Source: Planctomycetia bacterium
GTDB taxonomy: Bacteria; Planctomycetota; Phycisphaerae; Phycisphaerales; UBA1924
DNA: 13,419 bases
Assembly: GCA_005776545.1 (NCBI GenBank)
Contig: SXOY01000042.1
Span: 1 to 13,419 of the forward strand
Direction: 5' to 3'
Below, in pieces: positions 1-7,556 of this stretch (position 1 is the first letter of the stretch; the number at the start of each line of letters is the position of its first letter). The translations under genes were made by a program, and so were the position numbers. The notes under the pieces were generated by a model that did no database searches, had not been told where the DNA came from, and saw nothing but the letters and a program-made list of their open reading frames with translations.

Positions 1-1488
1 ACGGGTGCCCTTGGGAACCTGGTCAACGCGAAGGCCAAGTTCGAAGATTTCTTCTTCCTTGGGTGTGTATTCCTCTTTGCACGCCTGGCAAATGCGGCGG
101 ACAAGTCGCTGAGCGATGACGCCTTCGAGCGTGGCGGTGAGGAGGAATGCTTCCATGCCAAGATCCAGAAGTCGGATGATGGTGGATGGAGCGTCGTTGG
201 TGTGGAGGGTGGTGAGCACCAAGTGACCGGTGAGCGATGCCTGCACAGCGATCTGCGCAGTCTCAAGATCGCGGACTTCGCCGACCAGAATAATGTCGGG
301 ATCTTGACGAAGGAAACTGCGAAGAAGCTTGCCAAAGCTGGAGCCGTATTCGTTATTCACCTGGCACTGGCAGAGACCATCGATGTCGTATTCGACCGGG
401 TCTTCCGCAGTGAGGATCTTGGTATCGATCGTGTTGAGTTCGTTGAGTGCGGCGTAGAGAGTGGTCGTTTTACCCGAGCCGGTGGGGCCGGTGCAGATGA
501 CGATGCCGTTGGGCTTGTTGATAATGCGGCGGACGGTTTCAAGATCGTCTGCGCGAAGGCCGATGCGATCGAGCGACAGTTCAACGTTGGAACGATCGAG
601 CACACGCATCACGACGCTCTCGCCCCACATCGTGGGAAGAACGGCGATACGAAGATCGACGGGGGTTGCGCCGACGTTCAATTCAACGCGACCGTCCTGC
701 GGCAGACGCCGCTCGGCGATGTCAAGGTTCGACATAACTTTGATACGACTGGTGATCGCGGGACCAAGGTGCTTTGGCGGCGGCACCATTTCATAGAGCA
801 CGCCGTCGATGCGATAGCGCATCTTGAATTCTGCTTCGAATGGTTCAAAGTGGATGTCTGATGCCCGGTCGCGAATCGCCTGCAGCAGCACCAGATTGAG
901 AAGCTTGATAACCTGATTGTCGCCCGCCGCTTCGGTAAGAGCTTCGAGGTCGATCGAGTCAGAGTTGCGGCCCTCAAGAGCTTTCAGAGAGTCGCTGCCA
1001 GCCATCGCGCTGACCGCCTCGGAAATCGACTCTGCTTTGGAAAAGTGCTTCTTGATCTGAGCATCAATTACGTTGGGGTCGGCCACAACGCCTTCGACGT
1101 TGGCACCCAGCAGCAACCGCAGATCGTCGATCGCTCTGAAGTTGTTCGCGTTCTTCATCGCGATCTTCAGCCGCTTGCTCGTCTTGTTGTATTCAATCGG
1201 GATGATCTCATACGCCCGAACGTTTTCCGATGGGATCACTCCTTTGGCATCTTCAGGGATTTCAAAATTCGTGAGATCGCGATACTCCATCCCGGCCTGC
1301 CCAGCAAGTCCGGCGGCAACATCCTGTGGTTTGCAATAACCCAGTTCAACCAGCAACTGTCCAAGCGGAGCTTTGCGAGTCTGTTGAATTGCGAGTGCTT
1401 CATGCACCTGCTCACGCGTCACCTTACCCAGCTTCGCAAGCACGCGGCCAATCTTTCGACCCTTGAGTTCAGCAGTGTCAATCGCCAT
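1..1488 (-). CDS. Second PilB/GspE-type assembly ATPase (C-terminus beyond window)
   Basis: This is a secretion/pilus assembly ATPase of the GspE/PilB family, which hydrolyses ATP at the cytoplasmic face of the inner membrane to drive pilin or pseudopilin polymerisation. The frame is open for 496 codons from an ATG at 1486-1488 to the window edge, so the C-terminus is missing. The N-terminal part (about residues 9-150) resembles the MshEN/N1 domains that bind the platform protein. The C-terminal ATPase has RASDIHFEP (208-216), Walker A GPTGSGKT (334-341), Asp box AEDPVEY (361-367), Walker B ILVGEVRD (400-407) and the His-box segment GHLVLTTLHTNDAPS (421-435). The first half of a tetracysteine zinc site is visible as CQAC (467-470); the second pair would lie outside the window. 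AAAGAGG (complement of 1497-1503) is a good ribosome binding site 8 nt before the ATG. PilB and GspE cannot be separated on this evidence. It lies downstream of pilT, but a terminator-like hairpin and a long leader suggest its own promoter. Confidence 0.93.
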   Translation of the reverse strand, partial: MAIDTAELKGRKIGRVLAKLGKVTREQVHEALAIQQTRKAPLGQLLVELGYCKPQDVAAGLAGQAGMEYRDLTNFEIPEDAKGVIPSENVRAYEIIPIEYNKTSKRLKIAMKNANNFRAIDDLRLLLGANVEGVVADPNVIDAQIKKHFSKAESISEAVSAMAGSDSLKALEGRNSDSIDLEALTEAAGDNQVIKLLNLVLLQAIRDRASDIHFEPFEAEFKMRYRIDGVLYEMVPPPKHLGPAITSRIKVMSNLDIAERRLPQDGRVELNVGATPVDLRIAVLPTMWGESVVMRVLDRSNVELSLDRIGLRADDLETVRRIINKPNGIVICTGPTGSGKTTTLYAALNELNTIDTKILTAEDPVEYDIDGLCQCQVNNEYGSSFGKLLRSFLRQDPDIILVGEVRDLETAQIAVQASLTGHLVLTTLHTNDAPSTIIRLLDLGMEAFLLTATLEGVIAQRLVRRICQACKEEYTPKEEEIFELGLRVDQVPKGTR

Positions 1489-1496
1489 CGCAGCAA

Positions 1497-1503
1497 CCTC
1501 TTT
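1497..1503 (-). promoter_or_regulatory. Ribosome binding site of the second PilB/GspE ATPase
   Basis: The minus strand reads AAAGAGG here, 8 nt upstream of the ATG at 1488. It fixes the start of the gene that runs off the left edge. Confidence 0.7.
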
Positions 1504-1510
1504 ACATTGA

Positions 1511-1593
1511 CGGAGTTTCTACAACTCCGGTGCTGGAATATCTGATATGACCTGCCCGATCAATGGTCGGGATACCGCCGGGACGCGCGTCCC
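1511..1593 (-). other. Palindrome-rich leader upstream of the second ATPase gene
   Basis: The 202-bp gap between pilT and the next ATPase gene (1489-1690) contains no ORF but several inverted repeats in a row. CGGAGTT/AACTCCG (1511-1529) forms a 7-bp stem just before the ribosome binding site. ATATC/GATAT lies at 1538-1548, and CCCGA/TCGGG at 1555-1571. GGGACGCGCGTCCC (1580-1593) is a perfect 14-bp palindrome. They could be transcript hairpins in the 5' untranslated leader or protein binding sites. No clear sigma70 promoter was found. Confidence 0.5.
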
Positions 1594-1643
1594 AGATAGT
1601 CGGTTCGGCCACTGTATCGGACTGGTTCTCCAAATCCAACAAC

Positions 1644-1669
1644 AAAATGTCGCGTTCTTTAACACGACA
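1644..1669 (-). terminator. Probable Rho-independent terminator of pilT
   Basis: On the minus strand, 22 nt past the pilT stop, TGTCGTGTT and AACGCGACA form a 9-bp stem with one G-U pair and an AAAG loop, followed directly by TTTTG. Stem, tight loop and T-run in this orientation fit an intrinsic terminator that would separate pilT from the downstream ATPase gene. The T-run is short, so termination may be partial. Confidence 0.55.
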
Positions 1670-1690
1670 CTTGGATTTTTGATAATTTAT

Positions 1691-2845
1691 TTACGCCTTC
1701 GCCGCCGGTGGTTTGCTCTTGCCATCGTCTCCGTCGATCGAGCTGTCCTCGTCCCACTCCACACGACCGATAGTCCGTCCCATCTTATGGACTTTTTCGG
1801 ACAGCGCACTTGGATTTTTGCTCTTGTCGATCATTTCTTCCGCACTGATCATGTTCCGTGAATAGAGCGACCACAGGTGGTCATCGAGCAATTGCATACC
1901 GAATTTCTTACCAGTCTGGATCGCCGAGTCGATTCGGAAGGTCTTGTTTTCACGGATCAAGTTGCTAATTGCCGGGGTCACAACCAGGAATTCGTAACCT
2001 GCAACCAGGCCCGGCTGGTCAGATCTTGCCAGCAAAACCTGGCTCAAGATGCAAAGCAACGCGGTTGAAAGCTGCACGCGGATCTGGTTTTGTTGGGTAA
2101 CTGGGAAGGCGTCAACCACGCGGTCGATGGTCTTTGCCGCACCGGTGGTGTGCAGGGTGGCAAACACCAAGTGGCCTGTTTCCGCAGCTCGAATGGCGGA
2201 TTCAATGGTCTCCAGATCTCGCATTTCACCGACCAGAATCACGTCCGGGTCAGAACGCAACACGCGGCGGAGTGCCTCGGCGAAGCTGGGAACGTCAACG
2301 TTCACTTCGCGCTGATTCACCAGCGACTTCTTGTGCTTGTGGTAGTATTCGATCGGATCTTCCATCGTCACGATGTGGCGATCGAAATTGGTATTGACAT
2401 AGTCGATCATGGTTGCGAGCGAAGTGGTCTTGCCCGAACCAGTAGGTCCGGTAACCAGGAACATTCCTCTGGGGCGGCGGATGAGGTCGCGACACACCTC
2501 GGGCAGACCAATCTGTTCAAAGGTCAGCATTCGCGTCGGGATCTGACGAAGCACCATGGCCAGGTCTTGCTTCTGACGGAAGACGGAAACGCGGAAGCGA
2601 GCGGCCGTGCCGTATGCAAATCCGTAGTCGGTACCCCCCACTTCCTGGAGTTCCTGCTGGTTGCGTTCCGGCGTGATTGACTTCATCAGCGACACCATGT
2701 CATCTGATTCGAGGATCTTGGTGTTCAGGTCTTTCAAGCCGCCGTGGTGGCGAATCGTGGGACGGCGGCCGACGGTGAGGTGAAGATCGGAGCAGCCGAG
2801 CTTTACAACGGTATCGAGAAGACGGTCAATTTGAATCGATGACAT
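1691..2845 (-). CDS. pilT: Type IV pilus retraction ATPase PilT
   Basis: PilT is the hexameric cytoplasmic motor that depolymerises type IV pili and powers retraction and twitching motility. The 384-residue product is close to usual PilT length plus a short acidic/lysine C-terminal tail (about 365-384). Motifs in order are a PAS-like N-terminal domain starting SDLHLTVG (19-26), Walker A GPTGSGKT (133-140), Asp box MEDPIEY (161-167), Walker B VILVGEMRD (202-210), the His-box segment AETGHLVFATLHTTGAAKTI (221-240) and AISNLIRE (292-299), which corresponds to the PilT signature AIRNLIRE with Ser replacing Arg at the third position. It lacks the N1 domain and the zinc tetracysteine of PilB, which separates it from its neighbours. 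The ATG at 2845 is preceded by AGGA at 7 nt. It starts 32 bp after the upstream pilB stop, so co-transcription with pilB is likely. Confidence 0.95.
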   Translation of the reverse strand: MSSIQIDRLLDTVVKLGCSDLHLTVGRRPTIRHHGGLKDLNTKILESDDMVSLMKSITPERNQQELQEVGGTDYGFAYGTAARFRVSVFRQKQDLAMVLRQIPTRMLTFEQIGLPEVCRDLIRRPRGMFLVTGPTGSGKTTSLATMIDYVNTNFDRHIVTMEDPIEYYHKHKKSLVNQREVNVDVPSFAEALRRVLRSDPDVILVGEMRDLETIESAIRAAETGHLVFATLHTTGAAKTIDRVVDAFPVTQQNQIRVQLSTALLCILSQVLLARSDQPGLVAGYEFLVVTPAISNLIRENKTFRIDSAIQTGKKFGMQLLDDHLWSLYSRNMISAEEMIDKSKNPSALSEKVHKMGRTIGRVEWDEDSSIDGDDGKSKPPAAKA

Positions 2846-2877
2846 GGTTCAATCCTGAAAGTTCGTGAAAAGACAGA

Positions 2878-4596
2878 TCATTCGTTATCAAGGTCCGACT
2901 GCGTCATACGTGCAACTTCATCTGGCGTGGTGGTAGCATTCAAAATCTTGATTCGACCGTCGCCGGTCAGCGTCCGCATGCCGCTATCCACCGCCGCACG
3001 CCGAATTTCAGTCACTGGCGCGACGTTAAACGCCAGATCGCGAATGCGGCTGTTCATAATCATCATTTCATACACGCCCTTACGCCCGCGATATCCAGAA
3101 CCATTGCAATTGTCACAGCCCACCGGCTTGTGCACCTTGCCCATTGCTTCTTCCATCGTCAACCCAACCAATCGCAAATATTTCGGATCCGGCGCTGGGT
3201 CAACCGTCTTGCACTTGGGGCACAAGATTCGGATCAGTCGCTGGGCCATGACCGCCTGGATCGAGCTGGCCACAAGGAACGGCTTGATACCGATATCCAC
3301 CAGACGCGTGATCGCGCTGGGAGCATCGTTGGTGTGCAGCGTCGAGAACACCAAGTGTCCCGTGAGTGCCGCCTGAATCGCGATTTCAGCTACTTCCTTA
3401 TCGCGGATTTCACCGACCAGAATAATGTTCGGCGCCTGACGCAACATCGATCGCAAGATCGCCGTGAACGTCAAACCAATATGCTCGCGCACCTGACACT
3501 GGTTGATTCCCTGGAACTGGTATTCAACCGGGTCTTCCGCCGTGATGATCTTCTTGTCCGGTCTATTCAACACATCGAGCGCGGAATACAGCGTCGTTGT
3601 CTTACCAGAACCGGTTGGGCCCGTCACAAGGAAAATGCCGTTTGGCCTGCGAATAACCTTATTAAACACCGCCAGATTGTCCGGCTCAAAGCCCAGGTTC
3701 ACAAGACCGATTCGCACTGAATCTGGCCGCAGAATACGCAAAACAATCGATTCACCGTGATACGCCGGACACGCACTTACGCGGTAGTCGATCATGACGC
3801 CATCGACATCCAGCTTGATACGACCGTCCTGCGGCGCACGCTTTTCAGCGATGTTCAATCCCGCCATCAGTTTGATACGCGACAAGAACGCATTCTGCAT
3901 GCGCTTGGGGAGATTATCTCTCTCCATACACACACCGTCGATGCGATACCGCAACCGCACACGTTCGGCCATCGGCTCGATATGAATATCGCTGCCACGC
4001 ATGCGGACCGCTTCAGAGAGCACGCGATTCACCAGTTTCACAATCGGTGAACTCTCCGCCGCCTCGTCGATCGACTTATCCACCGACCGGTCAACCGACT
4101 TGTCAACCGACTTGTCGATCGACTCTGTCATCAGCGACTGATCAGCCGCAAACGTCCTGGCCGTACCCGCGTTGCTCGCATCTAAAAACTTCTTGATCGC
4201 GGCCTTGCTCGCAATTTTCGGCTCAATCTCCGAGTTCAGCCTGAACCGCAACATGTCCAGCAGTTCAAGATTCAACGGGTCCCAGATTGCAATATGCAAT
4301 CGTCCATTAGTCTTGCTCAGCGGGATAATCGTGTGCTTCTTGATCAGGTCATCAGGGATCAGTTTCAAATCAATCTTGTCCGCCGCGTTCGGCTGCGCAA
4401 GATCGAAATACTCCATCCCGAACTGATTGGCCAACGCCTTGGCAACCTGGTCATCCTTCGCAAACCCCATCTCTATGACCACATCGCCAAACCGTTTCCC
4501 GCCCTTCGCCGCGGCACTCGCCTTGTCAGACTGCTCCTGCGTAAGCGCACCCCAGCCAACCAAGATTTCCCCAAGCTTCTTTCGCGATCTTGCCAT
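2878..4596 (-). CDS. pilB: Type IV pilus assembly ATPase PilB
   Basis: PilB is the extension motor of type IV pili and acts at the inner-membrane platform. The 572-residue product has the full family architecture: an N-terminal MshEN/N1 region (about 1-150), a low-complexity linker (159-178), GSDIHIEP (201-208), Walker A GPTGSGKT (326-333), Asp box AEDPVEY (353-359), Walker B ILVGEIRD (392-399) and the His-box segment GHLVFSTLHTNDAPS (413-427). A zinc-binding tetracysteine is split as CPKC (459-462) and CDNC (494-497). The ATG at 4596 gives the canonical start RKKLGEILV; GGAAAG about 9 nt upstream is only a weak ribosome binding site. It is the first gene of the minus-strand set and is followed by pilT at 32 bp. 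GspE is the alternative name for the family, but the adjacent pilT favours PilB. Confidence 0.94.
   Translation of the reverse strand: MARSRKKLGEILVGWGALTQEQSDKASAAAKGGKRFGDVVIEMGFAKDDQVAKALANQFGMEYFDLAQPNAADKIDLKLIPDDLIKKHTIIPLSKTNGRLHIAIWDPLNLELLDMLRFRLNSEIEPKIASKAAIKKFLDASNAGTARTFAADQSLMTESIDKSVDKSVDRSVDKSIDEAAESSPIVKLVNRVLSEAVRMRGSDIHIEPMAERVRLRYRIDGVCMERDNLPKRMQNAFLSRIKLMAGLNIAEKRAPQDGRIKLDVDGVMIDYRVSACPAYHGESIVLRILRPDSVRIGLVNLGFEPDNLAVFNKVIRRPNGIFLVTGPTGSGKTTTLYSALDVLNRPDKKIITAEDPVEYQFQGINQCQVREHIGLTFTAILRSMLRQAPNIILVGEIRDKEVAEIAIQAALTGHLVFSTLHTNDAPSAITRLVDIGIKPFLVASSIQAVMAQRLIRILCPKCKTVDPAPDPKYLRLVGLTMEEAMGKVHKPVGCDNCNGSGYRGRKGVYEMMIMNSRIRDLAFNVAPVTEIRRAAVDSGMRTLTGDGRIKILNATTTPDEVARMTQSDLDNE
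4063..4122 (-). repeat. In-frame 12-bp tandem repeat coding an SxDK linker in PilB
   Basis: Residues 159-178 of PilB read as five four-residue units: SIDK, SVDK, SVDR, SVDK, SIDE. The DNA repeats with a 12-bp period, so it looks like a coding minisatellite expanded by slippage. It lies between the N-terminal domain and the ATPase core, where it would be a flexible or helical charged linker. Confidence 0.75.
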
Positions 4597-4919
4597 GCTA
4601 AAAACTTTCCGGTCAACGCCAGATACCGTGTAATGTCCGATCGATCACGCCCGGCGGTTGCACACCAGGTCCGCGCCACCCCTCGAAAGAGAAAATCAAC
4701 GAGAGCGAACAGGATAGCAGCAAACAACTCCCCGTGCGCGAAGGACGGGGGATGTTGGGTGTCTTCTCAATCCCACGCAGTTCTAGACACAGCTCTCTGT
4801 TAGACTGTACAAAGAAATAGGACCTATAGGGCCTATACGACCTATAGGTCCAATTGCCTTACAGATTCAACTCCCGCGTGCAGCAATCAATCCTCGCCCC
4901 ATTTCAATCGCGCACGCCC
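4597..4919. other. Intergenic region between the WYL regulator and pilB
   Basis: These 323 bp follow the 3' end of the WYL gene and precede pilB on the minus strand, so they should hold the pilB promoter. No convincing -35/-10 pair was found, and no ORF has coding character. The one clear structure is the CCTATA repeat at 4820-4851. A weak hairpin (ACAG CTCT CTGT, about 4787-4798) lies next to it. Confidence 0.5.
4820..4851. repeat. CCTATA triple repeat inside a perfect 11-bp inverted repeat
   Basis: GGACCTATAGG (4820-4830) and CCTATAGGTCC (4841-4851) are exact reverse complements 10 bp apart. The block also reads as three tandem 9-mers: CCTATAGGG (4823-4831), CCTATACGA (4832-4840) and CCTATAGGT (4841-4849). 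It lies about 70 bp past the WYL stop and about 225 bp upstream of the pilB start. It could be an operator for pilB or a hairpin terminator for the WYL gene; on the minus strand it is followed by TATTTCTTT, a weak T-run. Confidence 0.7.
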
Positions 4920-5981
4920 TCAAACCTCCCCACCCTCATCCGGCTCTCTCATCTCCTCATCGCGCAACGCCTTCTCCCCCGCCTTTCCATACAACCCCGC
5001 AATCTTCGCCGCCTGCTCTCTCACCCGCTTCTGCAGCGCCACCGGTTTCACCACCCTGCAACTCGCCCCCATCGACATCACCCACCACACGATTTCATCC
5101 AACCCATCCACCGTACACGTAAACCTCAACTCCCCATTCTCAACAATCTCCACTTCCTGCGTCTTGTGCCACTGCGTCTCTGAGATCGTCTCCGCCAATC
5201 CCGGCGAGAACATCAGCTCCACCGCCCAGCTCCTATCTCCCTTCACCATCACCCACGCATTTCCAAAGTGCTTCTCCAGCGAAAACTCCTTCGGCGACTC
5301 GAACCTCTCATCCAGTAACTCAACCTTCCCAAACCGGCTCAGCCGCAGCGTCCGCACCGACTGCTTCTCCATGTGCCACCCAATCACATACCACGCGCGC
5401 ACTCCAAAATACAACGCATACGGCTGCAAGTGAAACTTCGAACTCTTCCCCCCGCGTTTGTCATACTCACACTTGAGCACCCGCTTCTCCGCGATCGCAC
5501 GCTTCACCCGCGCATACACATCCATCACAATCTTCGCATCTGACCCCGCCGCGCTCTGAATCATCATGTGCTCAAGCTCCCCCTTCGCCTCCTGGCGAAT
5601 CTGCGTGGGCAACTGCTCACTCACCTTCGTCATCGCCCGTTCCAGCGGCCCAAACATCGCCATCTGCTCGCGCGCGCCCGTTGACTGCCCCATCGCTAGC
5701 AACGCCAGCGCCTCTTCCGTACTCAACTGCAGCGGCGGCAAGAAGCTCTCACCACTCAACCGATACCCAAGCTTCCGATCCGACTCCACCTGCAACCCCG
5801 CCTGCCGCAACTTTGCTACATACCGAAAAATCGACCGCAGATCCACCCCAATCTCCGATGCCAATCCGCCCGCAAGCAACCCCGGCTTCTCCCGCAACAC
5901 CATCAGCAACCTCAGCATCCGAACCGCTTCAGTGCTCGAATCAGCCCCCGCCCCCTTCGATTTTCCAACTGCCTTCGCCAT
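4920..5981 (-). CDS. WYL-domain transcriptional regulator
   Basis: This looks like a DNA-binding regulator of the HTH-WYL-WCX type, a family whose WYL domain senses a ligand, often a nucleotide or nucleic acid. The 353-residue product has an N-terminal winged helix (about 20-76, with LASEIGVDLRSIFRYVAKL as the helix-turn-helix). The WYL domain spans about 150-222 and includes HLQPYALYFGVRAWYVIGW (184-202), where WYV matches the name-giving WYL position, and an RTLRLSR segment (210-216). A WCX-like C-terminal domain follows (about 250-325) and ends in an acidic tail. The ATG at 5981 has GGAG 8 nt upstream. It is monocistronic and divergent from the lipoprotein gene. Its target is unknown: the CCTATA repeat, its own promoter region and pilB are the nearest candidates. 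WYL proteins regulate diverse systems, so no specific role is claimed. Confidence 0.88.
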   Translation of the reverse strand: MAKAVGKSKGAGADSSTEAVRMLRLLMVLREKPGLLAGGLASEIGVDLRSIFRYVAKLRQAGLQVESDRKLGYRLSGESFLPPLQLSTEEALALLAMGQSTGAREQMAMFGPLERAMTKVSEQLPTQIRQEAKGELEHMMIQSAAGSDAKIVMDVYARVKRAIAEKRVLKCEYDKRGGKSSKFHLQPYALYFGVRAWYVIGWHMEKQSVRTLRLSRFGKVELLDERFESPKEFSLEKHFGNAWVMVKGDRSWAVELMFSPGLAETISETQWHKTQEVEIVENGELRFTCTVDGLDEIVWWVMSMGASCRVVKPVALQKRVREQAAKIAGLYGKAGEKALRDEEMREPDEGGEV

Positions 5982-6322
5982 TGCTCATGCTCCAATCATG
6001 CTCCAATATCCTGCGACCATCAAGCATAGAAACCAACGACTCGATGAACACAAACTCCGAAACGCGTTTTGCGGCGTGCCACCGGCAATCTTGCCGGTGT
6101 CTGATCCTGCTGCCAGCTCATTGAAGTGACCCCGCACTATCCGAATTTCGATAATGCGTTTGCCCTGCCCCAGACTATTGCTTCCGCTTCTCTTCCTTCA
6201 TCCGTGCATATCTGTGTAATCTGTGGCCTGTCTTCTGCTTTCATCTGGGCAAGTCTGAGTTTGTCTGTGGCCCGCTTTGCTTTTCTATGCCACTTCAATC
6301 CAAACCGCCGATTCACTACTCC
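5982..6322. other. Divergent intergenic region between the WYL gene and the lipoprotein gene
   Basis: This 341-bp region should carry the promoters of both divergent genes, but none is recognisable by eye. It contains a single REP (6076-6099), a near-palindrome TATCCGAATTTCGATA (6138-6153) and a phrase-like segment (6199-6226) combining ATCCGTG, ATCTGTG and ATCTGTGG, of the kind seen as short dispersed repeats in repeat-rich bacterial genomes. Confidence 0.45.
6076..6099 (+). repeat. Single REP element, copy A
   Basis: GTGC is followed by CACCGGCAATCTTGCCGGTG (6080-6099). A C-to-T change relative to the other copies lengthens the stem to 9 bp (CACCGGCAA/TTGCCGGTG). The upstream GCGGCGTG is shared with the outer flank of copy C read on the minus strand. 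It belongs to the same family as the REPs flanking the transposase gene at 6857-7534. Confidence 0.85.
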
Positions 6323-6721
6323 ATGCCCCCCACCCGCAAACTACTCCCCCTCCTTGCCCTCCTCCTCCTCTCCGCCTGCCAATCTTCCTACCGCCCCCAG
6401 GGCACCAGCGGCACAGTCGGCACCTACTCCTACGGCCGCGCTTCGGTCCGCATCGCCGACCCCATTCGCATCCACACCATCATCGCCGCCGCCAACGCAA
6501 GTCTCCGCTCCCGCGGCTACACCATCGAATCCACCGAATCAACCGCCGACGGCGGCACGATCATCGGCCGCCAGCCCGATTTCAAATCCTTCGAAAAACT
6601 AATAGTCTCCGCCCAGCTCGCCCCCGGCGCAGTAGAAATCAGCATCACCCGCCAACCCTTCGGCGATGAAGAACGCTCTCGCGCCCTCATGGATTCCATC
6701 CTTCAACGACTCGGCCTCTAA
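6323..6721 (+). CDS. Small lipoprotein, possibly DUF3568-like
   Basis: From the ATG at 6323 the product is 132 residues with a lipoprotein signal: a positively charged start (MPPTRK), a leucine-rich core and the lipobox LSAC with Cys at residue 19. It would be lipidated and membrane-anchored. The mature part has a helix-like segment (IRIHTIIAAANASLRSRGY, 48-66) followed by strands and ends GDEERSRALMDSILQRLGL. That resembles the small DUF3568-type lipoproteins, whose C-terminus has a similar GDE..SR.IL pattern; this is pattern recall only, and the function is unknown. An upstream in-frame ATG at 6287 would add 12 residues ahead of the signal peptide and is less likely. No clear ribosome binding site is visible. 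The stop codon ends 1 bp before the first REPIN. Confidence 0.75.
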   Translation: MPPTRKLLPLLALLLLSACQSSYRPQGTSGTVGTYSYGRASVRIADPIRIHTIIAAANASLRSRGYTIESTESTADGGTIIGRQPDFKSFEKLIVSAQLAPGAVEISITRQPFGDEERSRALMDSILQRLGL

Positions 6722-6722
6722 A

Positions 6723-6826
6723 GTGCCACCGGCAATCCTGCCGGTGTCCTGTTCCTGACTCGGCCTTTCTGAACTTGACTCGATCAAACAAATACCAATA
6801 CCCACCGGCAGGATTGCCGGTGTCAC
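6723..6826 (+). repeat. REPIN 1 (REP copies B and C, inverted)
   Basis: REP B is GTGC plus CACCGGCAATCCTGCCGGTG at 6727-6746. REP C is its inverse at 6803-6822, followed by TCAC, which reads GTGA 5' of the hairpin on the minus strand. The 56-bp spacer contains TCCTGTTCCTGACT and AAATACCAATA. The spacer and both REPs recur in the same order at 7557-7661. Confidence 0.9.
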
Positions 6827-6856
6827 GCCGCACAATCCCTTTCTACCATCTACGGC

Positions 6857-7534
6857 ATGCTCGCGCCTGACCAGAGCTCTTTTGACCATGCCATTTCCGA
6901 TGGTCCGCCGCCGCCCCACCCCCGCTCCCCAATCACATATCGCCAGGGTGCCAACCTCCCTCACTGGAGACTCGACAATGCCATGTACGCCGTCACATTT
7001 CGCCTCGGCGATTCTCTCCCTCAAACCGTTCTGAACAAATTTCGGGCTGAGCGAACTCGTTCAATCCAGGAGATCGAAACTCTTCAGCGGCCCCTCACGG
7101 AAATCGAACGCAACCGTATCAACTACATCTTCAGCGACAGAGTCGATGCCTGGCTGGACCGTGGACATGGATCGTGTATTTTCCACAACGCCGCCGCCGC
7201 AGAAATCGTCCGCAATGCCATGCTGTTCCACAATGACATTGTTTACCACCACCTGGCGTGGTGCATCATGCCAAACCATGTCCACACCGTTGTCCATATA
7301 TTTCCAGGGCACGACATTTCCGACATTTTGCGCCAGTGGAAAGGGTGCGCCGCTCGTGAAATAAACAAACTTTACAAAACCACCGGTACCCCACTCTGGC
7401 AAAAAGAACCCTACGACCACATCATCCGCGACCACGTCGACCTCGCGCGGCAAGTCCGATACGTTCTGAACAACCCCGCCGCCGCCAAACTAGAAAACTG
7501 GCCCTGGCTTGGCGGTTCCTGCTACCACCCCTAA
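6857..7534 (+). CDS. REP-associated tyrosine transposase (RAYT, Y1/HUH family)
   Basis: RAYTs are single-strand DNA transposases related to the IS200/IS605 TnpA proteins. They bind and cleave REP hairpins through an HUH motif and a catalytic tyrosine. The 225-residue product has the conserved N-terminal strand LPHWRLDNAMYAVTFRLGDS (34-53), the HUH motif HVH (141-143) within AWCIMPNHVHTVV (134-146), and the tyrosine segment WQKEPYDHIIRD (181-192) with Tyr186 as likely nucleophile. The C-terminus is VRYVLNNPAAAKLENWPW (200-217), typical of the family. All key residues are present and the frame is intact, so the enzyme may be active. The ATG at 6857 has no obvious ribosome binding site; the next in-frame ATG (6983, residue 43) would cut the first conserved strand. 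It lies 30 bp after REPIN 1 and 22 bp before REPIN 2. Confidence 0.93.
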   Translation: MLAPDQSSFDHAISDGPPPPHPRSPITYRQGANLPHWRLDNAMYAVTFRLGDSLPQTVLNKFRAERTRSIQEIETLQRPLTEIERNRINYIFSDRVDAWLDRGHGSCIFHNAAAAEIVRNAMLFHNDIVYHHLAWCIMPNHVHTVVHIFPGHDISDILRQWKGCAAREINKLYKTTGTPLWQKEPYDHIIRDHVDLARQVRYVLNNPAAAKLENWPWLGGSCYHP

Positions 7535-7556
7535 CCCGAAGCGTTGCCTTTTCCCT

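Noticed and set aside
202..861. Plus-strand ORFs opposite the ATPase genes (also 461-796, 1045-1545, 2090-2680, 3130-3720 and 4294-4803)
   Set aside because: They are antisense to clearly coding ATPase frames with intact motifs, and their translations show no family features.
4640..4720. Possible tRNA in the pilB upstream region
   Set aside because: No cloverleaf, no T-loop GTTCRA-type box and no acceptor stem could be folded.
5566..6129. Long plus-strand ORFs over the WYL gene
   Set aside because: They are antisense to the WYL coding sequence, and the translations are Ser/Pro/Arg-rich shadow composition.
6126..6669. Pro/Arg-rich ORFs overlapping the lipoprotein gene in other frames
   Set aside because: The lipoprotein frame has a signal peptide and lipobox; the others are proline-rich out-of-frame readings.
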